DNA of 30,841 nucleotides, taken from assembly GCA_023394965.1 (NCBI GenBank), contig JAEWZX010000045.1:1-30841 (forward strand), read 5' to 3'. The position numbers were made by a program, and so were the translations under genes. The stretch's first letter is position 1. The number at the start of each line of letters is the position of its first letter. The notes below the pieces were generated by a model. The model saw only the letters and a program-made list of their open reading frames with translations, was not told the origin of the DNA and did no database searches. This DNA is from Pseudomonadota bacterium. GTDB lineage: Bacteria; Pseudomonadota; Alphaproteobacteria; Sphingomonadales; Sphingomonadaceae. Below, piece by piece: positions 7,129 to 16,700 of the stretch.

Positions 7129-7581
7129 CTACCCCTTGAGATGAAAAGTTGTGTTCGGAAAGGGGAAGCCGAAATCGTCGATGTCTCGTCGGGAAACTTC
7201 ACGGAAGCCGAGTGTGCTGTAGAAGCGGACGGCCTGTTCGTTTGCGGTATATACCTCAAGCGATAGCTCACCCGTCCGGTTCAGAGCGTGAGTGATCAGC
7301 TTGCGGCCGATGCCCAAGCCCTGCCGGTCCGGTGCAATGAATAGGCCGCCGATATAACTGCCCAAAAGGCTGATGAAGCCGACGGTTTTTCTTTCAAGGC
7401 AGGCAACGGACGTCTCCGCTTTCGGCAGATATTCTTCTTCGATCAGTCGGCGCTGCTCGATCAGCCTTGACTTCCCGATGAAGGGATGCGCTTTGAGCGA
7501 GGCTTCAAACCAGATAGTCGACAAGGTCTCCAGATCCGTCTCCGCGTCATAGGGACGGATCAATATGTCTTTGTTCTCCAT
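7129..7581 (-). CDS. YjaB-like GNAT N-acetyltransferase
   Basis: A 150-residue GNAT enzyme. The acetyl-CoA loop is Q87-G-L-G-I-G92 after GGLFIAPDR. The C-terminal part reads LEVYTANEQAVRFYSTLGF and then VSRRDIDDFGFPFPNTTF, which matches the layout of E. coli YjaB (an N-E-Q-A-V-x-F-Y element, then a D-D-x-G-x-P-[YF]-P ending). The substrate is unknown. I chose ATG 7581 because GGAG lies 5 nt upstream; an in-frame ATG at 7605 would add 8 residues without a site. A small ORF of the same orientation ends 16 bp before this start, and a hairpin follows the stop. Confidence 0.85.
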   Translation of the reverse strand: MENKDILIRPYDAETDLETLSTIWFEASLKAHPFIGKSRLIEQRRLIEEEYLPKAETSVACLERKTVGFISLLGSYIGGLFIAPDRQGLGIGRKLITHALNRTGELSLEVYTANEQAVRFYSTLGFREVSRRDIDDFGFPFPNTTFHLKG

Positions 7582-7597
7582 GAGAACTCCATAGAAA

Positions 7598-7768
7598 TCA
7601 TGCATAAGAGTTAGGCAGCGACGCGCCGAAGCGGGGCCGCTCGATTGGGTTCAGCCAAAGCCTCAGTGCATACATCTCCTTGTCTGACAGTGCAGAATAG
7701 GCAGCACCGCTATTCCATTCAATACGGTAAATGATACGGCACTGGCGGTCGGCTTGGGCAAGCCTCAC
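7598..7768 (-). CDS. Possible small protein upstream of the acetyltransferase
   Basis: A 56-codon frame from GTG 7768 to TGA 7598 reads protein-like: MRLAQADRQCRIIYRIEW, then AYSALSDKEMYALRLWLNPIE, ending LPNSYA. Composition (several Trp, Tyr and Ile, no long Arg/Pro runs) is better than that of the shadow frames nearby. It ends 16 bp before the YjaB-like gene on the same strand, so the two could share a transcript. The start is uncertain: the frame stays open upstream of GTG without an ATG, and I see no good ribosome site. No family is recognised. Confidence 0.35.
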   Translation of the reverse strand: MRLAQADRQCRIIYRIEWNSGAAYSALSDKEMYALRLWLNPIERPRFGASLPNSYA

Positions 7769-7818
7769 TATGTGTTTTACGGGATTGGTTTTCGTCTGAT
7801 GACAGGCCTGATAGCCAT

Positions 7819-8769
7819 ATGATCAATCGTGCCCTCGTGTATCGGTCGTATGGCCTGCCGGAGCACCATCTGAAGCTGGAAACTGCCTGGCTTCCCGATC
7901 GACCGGTGGGCATGCTGCGAGTGGCGATGATTCAGGTGCCGATCAACCCTTCGGATTTGATACCGGTGAGCGGTGCCTATGCTCACCGCATATCCTTGCC
8001 CTTGGTTGCGGGATATGAGGGGGTGGGCCGGGTGGTGGAGGCTTCGTCCGAACATAAGGATTGGATTGGCAGAAGGGTGCTGCCGCTGCGCAGTGCTGGC
8101 ACATGGCAGACTTACGTGGATTGCCGACCAGAGCTTGCGATACCGGTTCCTGACCTCATCGGCGATGATGTCGCTGCCAGAGCGTACATCAATCCGCTCG
8201 CCGCGCTGGAGATGTTGCGCACGACACCTGTGTCCGGAAAGCGCGTTCTTTTGTGCGGAGCAGGCTCCAGCTGTGCAGATTTTCTCGGTCATCTGGCACA
8301 GCGATCGGGAGCGACAGAAGTGATTGGTATCTATCGTTCGCCAGAAAGGGTGAGCCGGTTGCGCTCTCTGGGGATCACGCCGCTTTCCATTCATCGAGAG
8401 GACGAAGTAATCCGCCATGCGCGTGCGGCAGATGTGGCGTTCGATGCATTGGGTGGGCCAGTGGCCTCGGCGGTGCTCGATGCCTTACCTCGGGCAAGCC
8501 GTTTCATCGGTTATGGTCTGCTGAGCGGAGAGCCTGTCCAGCCGACCACGATGCCGCCGCGCGCCGAGTACGAACGCTTTCATCTTCGCGACCGGCTGGA
8601 ACGACTGGACTTCCCGGCTTGGCAAACAAGATTCCGTGATGTCTGGACGCTCCTGGGAGAATTCGCATTACCCTCTGTCAGTGTTCATCCATTCGAGAAC
8701 TGGCAGGAGGCGATCAAGCAGAGCCGGAAGCCAGGCGCGGCGAAACAGATCCTTCGGCTGGACATTTGA
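7819..8769 (+). CDS. MDR-superfamily reductase (quinone/enoyl reductase-like)
   Basis: This 316-residue protein belongs to the medium-chain dehydrogenase/reductase superfamily. Visible landmarks are QVPINPSDLIPVSG (residues 39-52), AGYEGVGRVVEAS (64-76), AYINPLAALEML (122-133) and a nucleotide-binding strand-loop VLLCGAGSSCADFLGHLAQ (143-161), then DVAFDALGG. The NPSD and NPLAAL elements and the absence of the usual zinc-ligand Cys/His pattern place it with the enoyl-reductase/quinone-reductase (MECR/ETR-like) branch using NAD(P)H. The Rossmann loop GAGSSC departs from the common G-x-x-x-G-x-A form. The natural substrate cannot be read. It is convergent with the outer-membrane protein gene and shares a hairpin with it. 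Confidence 0.8.
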   Translation: MINRALVYRSYGLPEHHLKLETAWLPDRPVGMLRVAMIQVPINPSDLIPVSGAYAHRISLPLVAGYEGVGRVVEASSEHKDWIGRRVLPLRSAGTWQTYVDCRPELAIPVPDLIGDDVAARAYINPLAALEMLRTTPVSGKRVLLCGAGSSCADFLGHLAQRSGATEVIGIYRSPERVSRLRSLGITPLSIHREDEVIRHARAADVAFDALGGPVASAVLDALPRASRFIGYGLLSGEPVQPTTMPPRAEYERFHLRDRLERLDFPAWQTRFRDVWTLLGEFALPSVSVHPFENWQEAIKQSRKPGAAKQILRLDI

Positions 8770-8799
8770 GGCAGGCGACAGGTCTTCGGAAATCCGGAG

Positions 8800-8825
8800 T
8801 GGGGAAGGCCAGACGACCTTCCCCA
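8800..8825. terminator. Shared hairpin between convergent genes
   Basis: TGGGGAAGG (8800-8808) pairs perfectly with CCTTCCCCA (8817-8825) across an 8-nt loop. It lies 30 bases past the reductase stop and 8 bases past the stop of the minus-strand outer-membrane protein gene. This position suits a bidirectional terminator; the U-tract (ATGTATTTCTT on the plus strand) is imperfect. Confidence 0.6.
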
Positions 8826-8833
8826 TGTATTTC

Positions 8834-9526
8834 TTAGAAGCGCATTCCCAGCCCTACGAGCACCTGGTGCCGGTCAGACTGTGCGTCCAGCGAGACCTTT
8901 TCGTCTGCGTCGAGAAGGTAGGATTCGCTGCCGAAATCAGTGTAGACATATTCGAGCTTCGCATAAGCGCTCGAGGTCAGGCCGATTTCCGCTCCAACGC
9001 CCAGGTGATAGCCATCGCGCTTCTCGGAAAACCGGCTGATTTCGTCGGGTTCGTCATCTTCATTGTCTGTGATGTCTGGATCATAGCTGAGGTCCAGTTT
9101 GCCATTCGAATATCCGCCTTTGGCATAAATCAGGGAGTTAGGGCCGATGGGCACGCCTGCGCGCACGCCCAAGGTAAATGTGCGGCCCAGTTCCGCGCAT
9201 GCCAGATCGTCTTCGACCAGCTCGACACAGATATCGCTATCCGACAGGTCGACCCCGGCGTAGGCCCCCACGACAAAACTCTCGCCAAGCTGTGCATCAT
9301 AGCCCAGTTCGAATCCGTAAGCAGCGCTGCTGTCGCTTTCCGAAGCGGTGATGAACTCGTCACCGGTTTCATCCTCGTCGTCGTTCGGATTGGGAATGGT
9401 GGCTTCGACTTCAGCCTTTTCCCAGCCAAGACGAGCTTCGATGCGAAAACCTGACACGTCCTGCGCCTGTGCCGACGTGCCTGCGAGGAACAGTGCCCCT
9501 GCACCGATCAAGAAAATGGCCTTCAT
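8834..9526 (-). CDS. Small outer-membrane beta-barrel protein
   Basis: This is a 230-residue precursor. The start at ATG 9526 is supported by AAAGGA 6 nt upstream and by an immediate signal peptide, MKAIFLIGAGALFLAGTSAQA, cleaved before QDV. The mature protein alternates short strands rich in Gly and aromatics (YGFELGYDA, VVGAYAGVDL, TLGVRAGVPIG, LIYAKGGYSNG, YHLGVGAEIGL, AYAKLEYVYTDFG) and ends VLVGLGMRF with the terminal Phe recognised by BamA. It looks like an OmpA-type 8-strand barrel without a peptidoglycan domain. Two extracellular-loop candidates are very acidic (NPNDDEDE and DNEDDEPDE), perhaps cation-binding. Its specific role is unknown. Confidence 0.85.
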   Translation of the reverse strand: MKAIFLIGAGALFLAGTSAQAQDVSGFRIEARLGWEKAEVEATIPNPNDDEDETGDEFITASESDSSAAYGFELGYDAQLGESFVVGAYAGVDLSDSDICVELVEDDLACAELGRTFTLGVRAGVPIGPNSLIYAKGGYSNGKLDLSYDPDITDNEDDEPDEISRFSEKRDGYHLGVGAEIGLTSSAYAKLEYVYTDFGSESYLLDADEKVSLDAQSDRHQVLVGLGMRF

Positions 9527-9771
9527 TTTTAATCCTTTCATGAAGCTTGGAGGCCGGAGAATTACGTTCGCCAGCATTCCTGCGCGTCAGCACAGCCAGC
9601 GAACGAACCTTCGATTGATGCCTCGCCAATCAGACGGAGCCGTGTTTCCTTTGCCTTGATTGCCGCCACTTGCAGGTTGGCGCGATCATCCATAAAATTG
9701 ATTCATCGAGACTTGGCTCAAGCCAACCCGTTGCTGCCCATTCAGCAGCGACCGACCACCCGAAATCCGTT

Positions 9772-9799
9772 CTGCGGCCTACGATCTGCGGCCTACGAT
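9772..9799 (+). repeat. Perfect tandem duplication of 14 bp upstream of the sigma factor
   Basis: CTGCGGCCTACGAT occurs twice back to back (9772-9785 and 9786-9799), ending 28 bases before the preferred sigma-factor start at 9828. It could be a recent slippage duplication or a duplicated regulator site. About 45 bases upstream, TTGGCT-CA-AGCCAA (9713-9726) is a short inverted repeat. Confidence 0.8.
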
Positions 9800-9827
9800 T
9801 CGAAATGTGAGGAAGTTGGTACTTACA

Positions 9828-10352
9828 GTGACGGACAGCGCGCATGATGGATTGCAGGCGGTGTTTCTCGCGAACCGTGAAGTGCTGCTGCGTTTCCTGC
9901 GGGCACGCGGTGCCGGAGAGGATGCGGAAGATCTGTTGCAGGACATCTGGCTGAAGGTTTCGCGGGCACCTCCGGTCGCGGAAGGCGCTGCGATGTCGTA
10001 CCTCTATCGCGTTGCCAATACAGTGATGATCGACCGCTATCGTTCGGTGCAGCAGGCGAGATTGCGCGAACAAGACTGGGTGGAAGCCAGTTCCGGCCCT
10101 GTCCCCGGTGTGTCCGACAGCCCGTCGGTCGAGCGGGTGATTGCTGGCAGACAGTTTGCCCGCAGGGTGGAAGATGTTCTGGCTACCCTGCCCCCGCGTG
10201 CGGTGGACATTTTCCATCGGAACCGGATCGATGGCACTGCTCAGCGAGCGATAGCCCAGGAATTCGGGCTAAGTGTGAGTACGGTCGAAAGTGATTTGCG
10301 CACCGTATATCGCGCGCTCGCCGATCTCAGGGAGCGGCTTGATGAGGAATAG
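9828..10352 (+). CDS. ECF sigma factor, FecI-like
   Basis: This protein of about 174 residues has sigma region 2 (LRFLRARGAGEDAEDLLQDI through AMSYLYRVANTVMIDRYRS) and region 4 (TLPPRAVDIFHRNRIDGTAQ through VSTVESDLRTVYRALADLRE), and no region 3. This is the FecI group that directs RNA polymerase to surface-signalling target genes. I prefer GTG 9828 (MTDSAHDGLQAVFLANRE) because its length fits the family. GAGGA lies 14 nt upstream, which is rather far; GTG 9807 would add seven residues without a site. A FecR-like gene follows after 38 bp, then the receptor, matching the usual sigma/anti-sigma/receptor order. Confidence 0.85.
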   Translation: MTDSAHDGLQAVFLANREVLLRFLRARGAGEDAEDLLQDIWLKVSRAPPVAEGAAMSYLYRVANTVMIDRYRSVQQARLREQDWVEASSGPVPGVSDSPSVERVIAGRQFARRVEDVLATLPPRAVDIFHRNRIDGTAQRAIAQEFGLSVSTVESDLRTVYRALADLRERLDEE

Positions 10353-10390
10353 CAGCAAGGACTCCGTCCTAGTGACAGGAGCAGTAAGTC

Positions 10391-11311
10391 ATGGCGTTTG
10401 ATCACTCTTTGCTGGAACAAGCCACCGCATGGGCCGTGAAGACCGGCGATCCTGCATTTGACGACTGGGCGGATTTTACCGATTGGCTCGAACAGTCACC
10501 TGTCCATGCCGAGGCTTACGATCATGTCATGAGTGCGGCGGAAAACAGTGCAGCAGCGCTGCAGGCTGCTCCGGCCAATGATGTGATGAAAACGGAAGTA
10601 CAGACGGGGCGTCGCTGGATATTTGCTGCTATCGCCGCCTGTCTTGCATTGGTGGCTGCCGTGTGGGTCTGGCAGATCGATAACGCATCGTCAGTCTATC
10701 GTACCGATCCGGGAGAAATCCGTCGGATTGCGTTGGCCGATGGCAGCGCGATCGTGATGGCGGGCGATACCAAGCTAGTCGTCGACCCGGACGAGGCGCG
10801 GTATGCCCGCCTGGAACGTGGGCGTGCCCTGTTTGAAATCCGCCATGACGAGAGCAGCCCTTTCCGGCTTGACGTCGGCACCGCAACGCTTGTCGATGCA
10901 GGGACGGTATTTGACGTCAACATCGGGTCAGAGGCCGTCGGCGTCAGCGTGTCCGAAGGGGCAGTGATCTATAATCCGTCGAAGCAGAATGCACGCGTCG
11001 AGCGGGGCCAGATACTGATCTTCGACACAGCTTCTGCAGACTATAGCGTGACGGGACTGCCGGTCGACCAAGTGGGCGAATGGCGCGAGGGGCGACTGAC
11101 TTTCCGTGATGCTTCGTTAACGGATGTCGCTGCCGATATCGCCCGTGCCAGCGGTATCGATTATCGCGTTTCAGCAGGTCGCGATCAGCACCGTATTTCG
11201 GGCAGCATCACGGTAGACATGGTACGTGCCAACCCCTCGTCGCTGGGTCCTCTGCTCGGCGTTGAAGTGGAACGGCGAGGCGACGCCTGGTTACTTGCTG
11301 CGCCTTGGTGA
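10391..11311 (+). CDS. FecR-like anti-sigma factor/signal transducer
   Basis: A 306-residue inner-membrane protein. The cytoplasmic N terminus (residues 1-50, with WAVKTGDPAFDDWADFTDWL) is the FecR N-terminal sigma-binding type. One membrane span lies at about 75-94 (RWIFAAIAACLALVAAVWVW). The periplasmic part holds the FecR domain (about 100-200: YRTDPGEIRRIALADGS, LERGRALFEI, VDAGTVFDVN) and a C-terminal STN-like half (REGRLTFRDASLTDVAADIA to the end). It should bind the sigma factor and respond to the receptor's STN domain. AGGAG lies 9 nt before ATG 10391. Its TGA overlaps the receptor ATG at 11311, indicating coupling. Confidence 0.9.
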   Translation: MAFDHSLLEQATAWAVKTGDPAFDDWADFTDWLEQSPVHAEAYDHVMSAAENSAAALQAAPANDVMKTEVQTGRRWIFAAIAACLALVAAVWVWQIDNASSVYRTDPGEIRRIALADGSAIVMAGDTKLVVDPDEARYARLERGRALFEIRHDESSPFRLDVGTATLVDAGTVFDVNIGSEAVGVSVSEGAVIYNPSKQNARVERGQILIFDTASADYSVTGLPVDQVGEWREGRLTFRDASLTDVAADIARASGIDYRVSAGRDQHRISGSITVDMVRANPSSLGPLLGVEVERRGDAWLLAAPW

Positions 11312-13674
11312 TGCGATTCCCCTCCTTTGCCCTCGCTGTTCTTGCGGTTGGCATTCCTGCGAGTGTCGACGCGAGGGACCGCGCGATCGATGTGCCGGCG
11401 GGCACGGTGGCGGATTCAGCGATCGTTCTGGCTCGTCAGACAGGTACCAGCATTGTGGTCGGCGATCCTGCAGTTGCAAAACGCCGCGCAGCCCCAATCC
11501 GCGGGCGGATGACCACCAAGGAAGCCGTTCGTCGTCTGGCTTCCAGCGCAGCGGCCAAAGCTGTGCCTATCGATGGCGGGGCTTGGAGGCTTGAGCTGGG
11601 GCCCCGCCAGATTGCCCGAAAGGCTCGCCCAGTCCCGCGGACACAGCGGGGTTTGCCAAGGAAGGCAGCTGTGCCCGTCGCCCCGCCCGAAGAAATCGTT
11701 GTCGTATCGAGCAAGCGCGACACTCGCCTACGCGATATTCCAGCACAAGTGTCCCTCATAGATGGTGCCGAGATAGCCATGGGCGGTACAGGGGGGACCG
11801 AACGGATCTCTCAGCGGATCGCCACCGTGTCCTCTACCTATCTCGGTAGCGGCCGCAACAAGCTGTTTATCCGCGGGATTGCTGATTCCAGCTTTACCGG
11901 GCCGACACAGGCGACCGTTGGCCAATATCTTGGCGACATGCGGCTCAGTTATAATGCCCCCGATCCCGATCTCAGGCTGTCCGATCTGGAACGGGTTGAA
12001 GTGCTCGAGGGGCCGCAAGGCACACTCTACGGAGCAGGATCGCTGGGCGGAATTATCAGGCTGGTACCCAAGTCTCCCGAACTCGACACGACTTTCGTTC
12101 GCACCACGGTTGGCGGGGCATGGACACAGCACGGCGCAGGCAGCCTCGATGCGGGGACTATTGCCAACGTGCCGCTGGCCAAAGGCAGCGCCGCGCTCAG
12201 GCTGACGCTCGATGCTGCCAGTGAAGGCGGCTATATCGACAAACCCTTGCTGGATGCCGAAGACGTCAATCGCACGAGGATATTGGCGGGCCGGGCCATC
12301 ATGCGGGTAGAGGTCGCTCCTGACTGGACCGTCGATGCGATCGGGCTGGCCCAGTCCACCCATTCTTCCGACAGCCAATATGCCGCGCGTGACGGTACAC
12401 GGTACGAAAGTTCCGCCCGGGTTCGGGAAGGGTCCGATGCCGAATATCTCCACGGTCAACTGGTCGTCTCGGGACGTATCGGGGCTCTTCACTTGCGTTC
12501 GACGACCGGGCTTGCCGGCCAAGAACTGGAGGAGCGCTATGACGCAACGATGCCGGATGCCGATGATCGGGTTTTCGTGCAGCACAACGACACGCGTCTG
12601 ATCGCGCACGAAACGCGGGTCTGGCTCCCCTTAGAAGATAGCCGGGTCGGGTGGCTGGCTGGCGTAAGCCTCACCGACAATCGTACGCAGCTCAATCGCT
12701 CACTCGAACAGGGCCGCACGCGATCTGCCGCGACAGGTGTGCTGAACACGATCGCGGAAGGCACGATTTACGGCGAGGGATCCTACCGGCTGCGCGAAGG
12801 CCTGATCGGGACTGTGGGGATGCGCTACACGCGCGCTCGTCTGGGCGGGGAGGCAGAGGATGTGTCACCGCTTCTGGCTATCGAGAGGGCGGAGGTCACC
12901 GCCAATCGCCACCAATCCGCATTTCTGCCGTCGGCATCGCTTGTTGCCGAGCTCGCCCCCCAGACAAGCATTTACGCTCGGTATCAGGAAGGCTTCCGGC
13001 CGGGAGGGCTGGCCATAGAGGGAGAGTTCGTAAGACGGTTTCAGCAAGACCACACCCGCACCGTGGAATTCGGCGCCCGGCACGGCCGTCCCGGTATCGA
13101 TGCCTTCGATATGGCGCTGAACGTGTCTTACACCCGATGGAGCGACATTCAGGCCGATTTCATCGATCATTTGGGTCTTCCCAGTACAGCAAACATCGGT
13201 GATGGCCGTGTCTGGAACATCAGCGCTTCGGGTGGAGCTTTCCTGACCGAACATCTACGTGTGACAGCCGGAGCGACGGTAAATAGAAGTCGTATCAACG
13301 AACCTGTTCCATTCGCTGCCAGCCGCATTACCCACGTCCCCAACATAGCTCAGTTCTCCGGACGACTGGGCATGGAATATTCCCGGCCCGTCGGGCGGGA
13401 CCTTGATCTCGATGCAAGGTTCTGGGCCAGCTATGTCGGGAAGTCACGGCTTGGCATCGGGCCAGAGCTTGGTCAGTTGCAGGGCGACTATCTCGATAGC
13501 GGACTGCTCGTCCGCATAGGGAATCCTACTATTGGCGGGACGCTGTCGATCACCAATCTTGCCGATACCGAGGGCAATCGCTTTGCCCTTGGCACGCCGT
13601 TCGCGGTGGTTCGCGAACAGGTCACACCATTGCGTCCACGGACCATCCGACTGGGCGTCGATTTCTCCTTCTGA
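11311..13674 (+). CDS. TonB-dependent receptor with STN signalling domain (FecA-type)
   Basis: A 787-residue outer-membrane receptor. After a signal peptide (MRFPSFALAVLAVGIPASVDA) comes an STN domain (about 25-95: AIDVPAGTVADSAIVLARQTG and MTTKEAVRRL), the hallmark of transducing receptors that signal to FecR. A TonB-box-like segment EEIVVVSSKR (127-136) leads into the plug (about 138-255: VEVLEGPQGTLYGAGSLGGIIRL), then a 22-strand-type barrel ending IRLGVDFSF. The start ATG 11311 shares one base with the FecR stop (TGATG). The ligand is not readable; siderophore or other metal chelate uptake is usual for the family. An autotransporter gene starts 96 bp downstream in the same direction. Confidence 0.9.
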   Translation: MRFPSFALAVLAVGIPASVDARDRAIDVPAGTVADSAIVLARQTGTSIVVGDPAVAKRRAAPIRGRMTTKEAVRRLASSAAAKAVPIDGGAWRLELGPRQIARKARPVPRTQRGLPRKAAVPVAPPEEIVVVSSKRDTRLRDIPAQVSLIDGAEIAMGGTGGTERISQRIATVSSTYLGSGRNKLFIRGIADSSFTGPTQATVGQYLGDMRLSYNAPDPDLRLSDLERVEVLEGPQGTLYGAGSLGGIIRLVPKSPELDTTFVRTTVGGAWTQHGAGSLDAGTIANVPLAKGSAALRLTLDAASEGGYIDKPLLDAEDVNRTRILAGRAIMRVEVAPDWTVDAIGLAQSTHSSDSQYAARDGTRYESSARVREGSDAEYLHGQLVVSGRIGALHLRSTTGLAGQELEERYDATMPDADDRVFVQHNDTRLIAHETRVWLPLEDSRVGWLAGVSLTDNRTQLNRSLEQGRTRSAATGVLNTIAEGTIYGEGSYRLREGLIGTVGMRYTRARLGGEAEDVSPLLAIERAEVTANRHQSAFLPSASLVAELAPQTSIYARYQEGFRPGGLAIEGEFVRRFQQDHTRTVEFGARHGRPGIDAFDMALNVSYTRWSDIQADFIDHLGLPSTANIGDGRVWNISASGGAFLTEHLRVTAGATVNRSRINEPVPFAASRITHVPNIAQFSGRLGMEYSRPVGRDLDLDARFWASYVGKSRLGIGPELGQLQGDYLDSGLLVRIGNPTIGGTLSITNLADTEGNRFALGTPFAVVREQVTPLRPRTIRLGVDFSF

Positions 13675-13770
13675 GGTTTGAATTGCACGCCTCGGACTGA
13701 CTTCTTCCTTTATAAGCCAAGGCATGCGGCCGCTGTCTCCGTCCTCCCTTCAACCAGACGGAGGATATTC

Positions 13771-16700
13771 ATGCATCGTTACCTGCTGGCCGGGACCGCC
13801 TTGGCGTGTCTGGCCGTTCCACTCGCCGCCCAGACGACAGTTGAGGACAAGCGGACGCAACCGGTTCGAACATCGCAGTTGAAAGACGGCGCGGGCGACA
13901 ATGTGAAGGTGACGAGCAAGGGCTCGATCGAACTGGCCAGCGGTTCGGCGATCATCATCGACTCCAACCATGACGTGAGCAATGAGGGCAAGCTCGTCGT
14001 CACGAACGCCGACGGTGCGAGCGGGATCGAAGTGCTGGGCAACCGTCGGGCCGACATCGTCAATTCTGGTACAATCACGATAGATGAAACCTACAAGCCC
14101 TCCGACATCGACAATGACAAGGATCTTGATGGTCCGTTCACGGTCGGCGGCGACCGGGCCGCTATTCGTGTGCGCGCAAATCTCATTGGAGATATTCGGC
14201 ACAGCGGCACGATAGAAGTCGAGGGCAATCAGTCTGCCGGCATTTCGGTGGCCGGATTGCTCGATGGCAATCTCAGTCACGATGGCAAGACCACTGTGAC
14301 CGGGGATGACAGCGTTGGTGTGGCGGCTGGACCCGTGTCTGGGAACGTGCGTCTGGCAGGGACCATCTCGGCCAATGGAGAAGGTGCAACAGCAGCACAT
14401 TTGGGCGGCGATATCGGCGGGGCACTGGTGGTTCAGGGCGATCTTTCCGCCACCGGCTATCGTTACCCCACCCCGCCTGCCGATATCTCGAAACTCGATG
14501 ATGACGACCTGCTTCAGGGTGGCAGCGCCTTGGTGGTCGAGGGCAATATGGCGCAGGGAATTCTGTTCGCCGTGGCTCCAAAGAACACCGACAAGGATGA
14601 CCCGGACGAGGACAAGGATGGGATTGACGACGACAAGGAAGGCAATGCCAAAGTGGTTTCCTATGGCCCGGCACCAGGAGTGGTTATCGGTGCCGAGGAT
14701 CGCGACATCGCGATCGGTGCAGTTCCTGACACCGGGTCGCGTTTCGGCATAATCGTCGACGGTGCGGTAGCGGGCAAAGGGGTGTATGCCGGATTTGACG
14801 CGAATGGTATGGTGATCGGCGGACGGGGTGGTGCCGTAACGATCGAAAACGGCATTGCTGTCACGGGTTCGATAGAGGCAACTTCCAAGGATGCCAATGC
14901 GACTGCGCTGCGCTTGGGCGAGGGCGCCTCTGTCCCGGAACTGCGCAATTCCGGGACCATCACAGCGGCCAATGGCAAGGATTCCGATGGGGTAGTCACC
15001 GCGGTGTTGATCGATGAAGGTGCCAGCCTTCCCCATGTCCGCAACAGCGGTACGATCAAAGCCACTGCCGGGGATGAAGATTCCACCGCGATTGCCATCA
15101 GGGACAGCAGCGGCACGCTCAAGCTGGTTCAGAACAGTGGCAAGATCATCGCCAGCGGCGCGAAAGCTGGCTCGGGGCGCGATGTAGCCATTGACCTTTC
15201 TACCGTGTCTTCAGGCGCCACCATCAGGCAGACTGCTGTCGGATCGGGTGTCGCTGCGCCAGCGATCGAAGGTGACATCCGTTTCGGAAGCGGCAACGAC
15301 GTTTTCGAGATCGCCGACGGCAAGGTTTCGAGCCACGTCACTTTCGGTTCTGGTCAGGACCGGTTTGATATGTCGGGCAAAGCTCAGTTCTCCGGCCGCG
15401 TAGACTTTGGCGGTCAGGCGAATGAAATGACGCTGACCGGCAACGCCTCTTTTGTGGGGCAGACCGATTTCGGGGGCGGCACCGCTGCCGTTACCCTGTC
15501 GCGCAAGGCGTCGTACACTGGCCGGTTTGTCGGCAGCGAAAACGTCGACGTAACGATCGACGCCGGAACGCTCGACCTTGTTGCGCCTACGACGATTGCC
15601 TCGCTAGACGTCGGCCGCAAGGGCGTGATCGTCGCTACGCTCAGCAAGGAAGCAAATGAAGGCAGTGCCATAACGGTTGGCGGGAATGCCAACTTCGACA
15701 AGGGCGCGAAGATCATGTTGCGTGTCACCGACATCGCCGATGCGGAGGGCATATACACAATTCTTAGAGCGGGCAGCCTCTCTGGAGCCGACGATCTTGA
15801 AACCGACGATACGCTGGTCCCCTTCATGTACGAAGCTGCGCTTGCGATCGATGCTGCAGCCGGACAGGTCAATGTCGATATCGACCGCAAGGCAACCAAG
15901 GATCTCGGTCTGAACCGTGCCCAGGCCTCGATCTACGATGCGCTCTACACCGCATTGGCGGACGATGACGAAATCGCAGACGTTTTCCTTGGGATTACCG
16001 AGGGTGATCTGTTCAAGGCGACGGTTGCGCAGGCCTTGCCCGATCATGCCGGTGGAGCTTTCGAAGGTGTCAGCCTGGGTATGCGCGCATTCGCCAGACG
16101 TTTGGCCGAGAGTGACGGTCCGTTAGATCGGGAGGGCAAGTTACGCTTTGTGTTCGACGCGGCCGGATGGGATTCGCAAAAGGATGAACGGGACGCTGCA
16201 CAATACGATCTTGAAGGACTGGGCTTTTCTGGCGGAGTCGAGCTGCTGACCGGCATCGGACGTGTGGGGGCAAGTGCAAACTGGTTGTGGAGCCGGTACG
16301 AAAGTGGTCCGCAAAACACCATCGGTTCGAACACTTATGAGGCAGCCCTGTACTGGCGCGGCGATTGGGGGGCGTTTTCCGGTTTCGCTCGCGGGTCGTA
16401 TGGCTTCGCCGACTTCGATGGATCCCGCTATTTCCGGGGGATGAGCGGAGACGAGAAGCTCGAACGCAGGATAGAGCGCGACTGGTCCGGCAATGTTGCC
16501 TCTTTCATGGCTGGCGCCTCTGTAGAGGGCGGGTCGCAATACTTCTTTATCCGCCCGTCGGTCATCGTCGACTATGTGCGGTTGAACGAAGATGGCTACG
16601 AGGAGACGGCTGGCGGCAAGGCCCTCGATCTCGTCGTCGAAGATCGCACGAGTGACGAGCTTGGCCTCAATCTGGCAACGGCAATGGGCTTCGACCTGTT

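Noticed and set aside
7129..7768. GNAT toxin-antitoxin pair
   Set aside because: The acetyltransferase resembles YjaB, and the upstream small frame lacks a DNA-binding motif.
13750..15036. Long minus-strand open frame (428 codons) opposite the autotransporter gene
   Set aside because: It lies antisense to a clearly coding passenger with leader and repeats, and has no domain or ribosome site; it is a GC-driven shadow.
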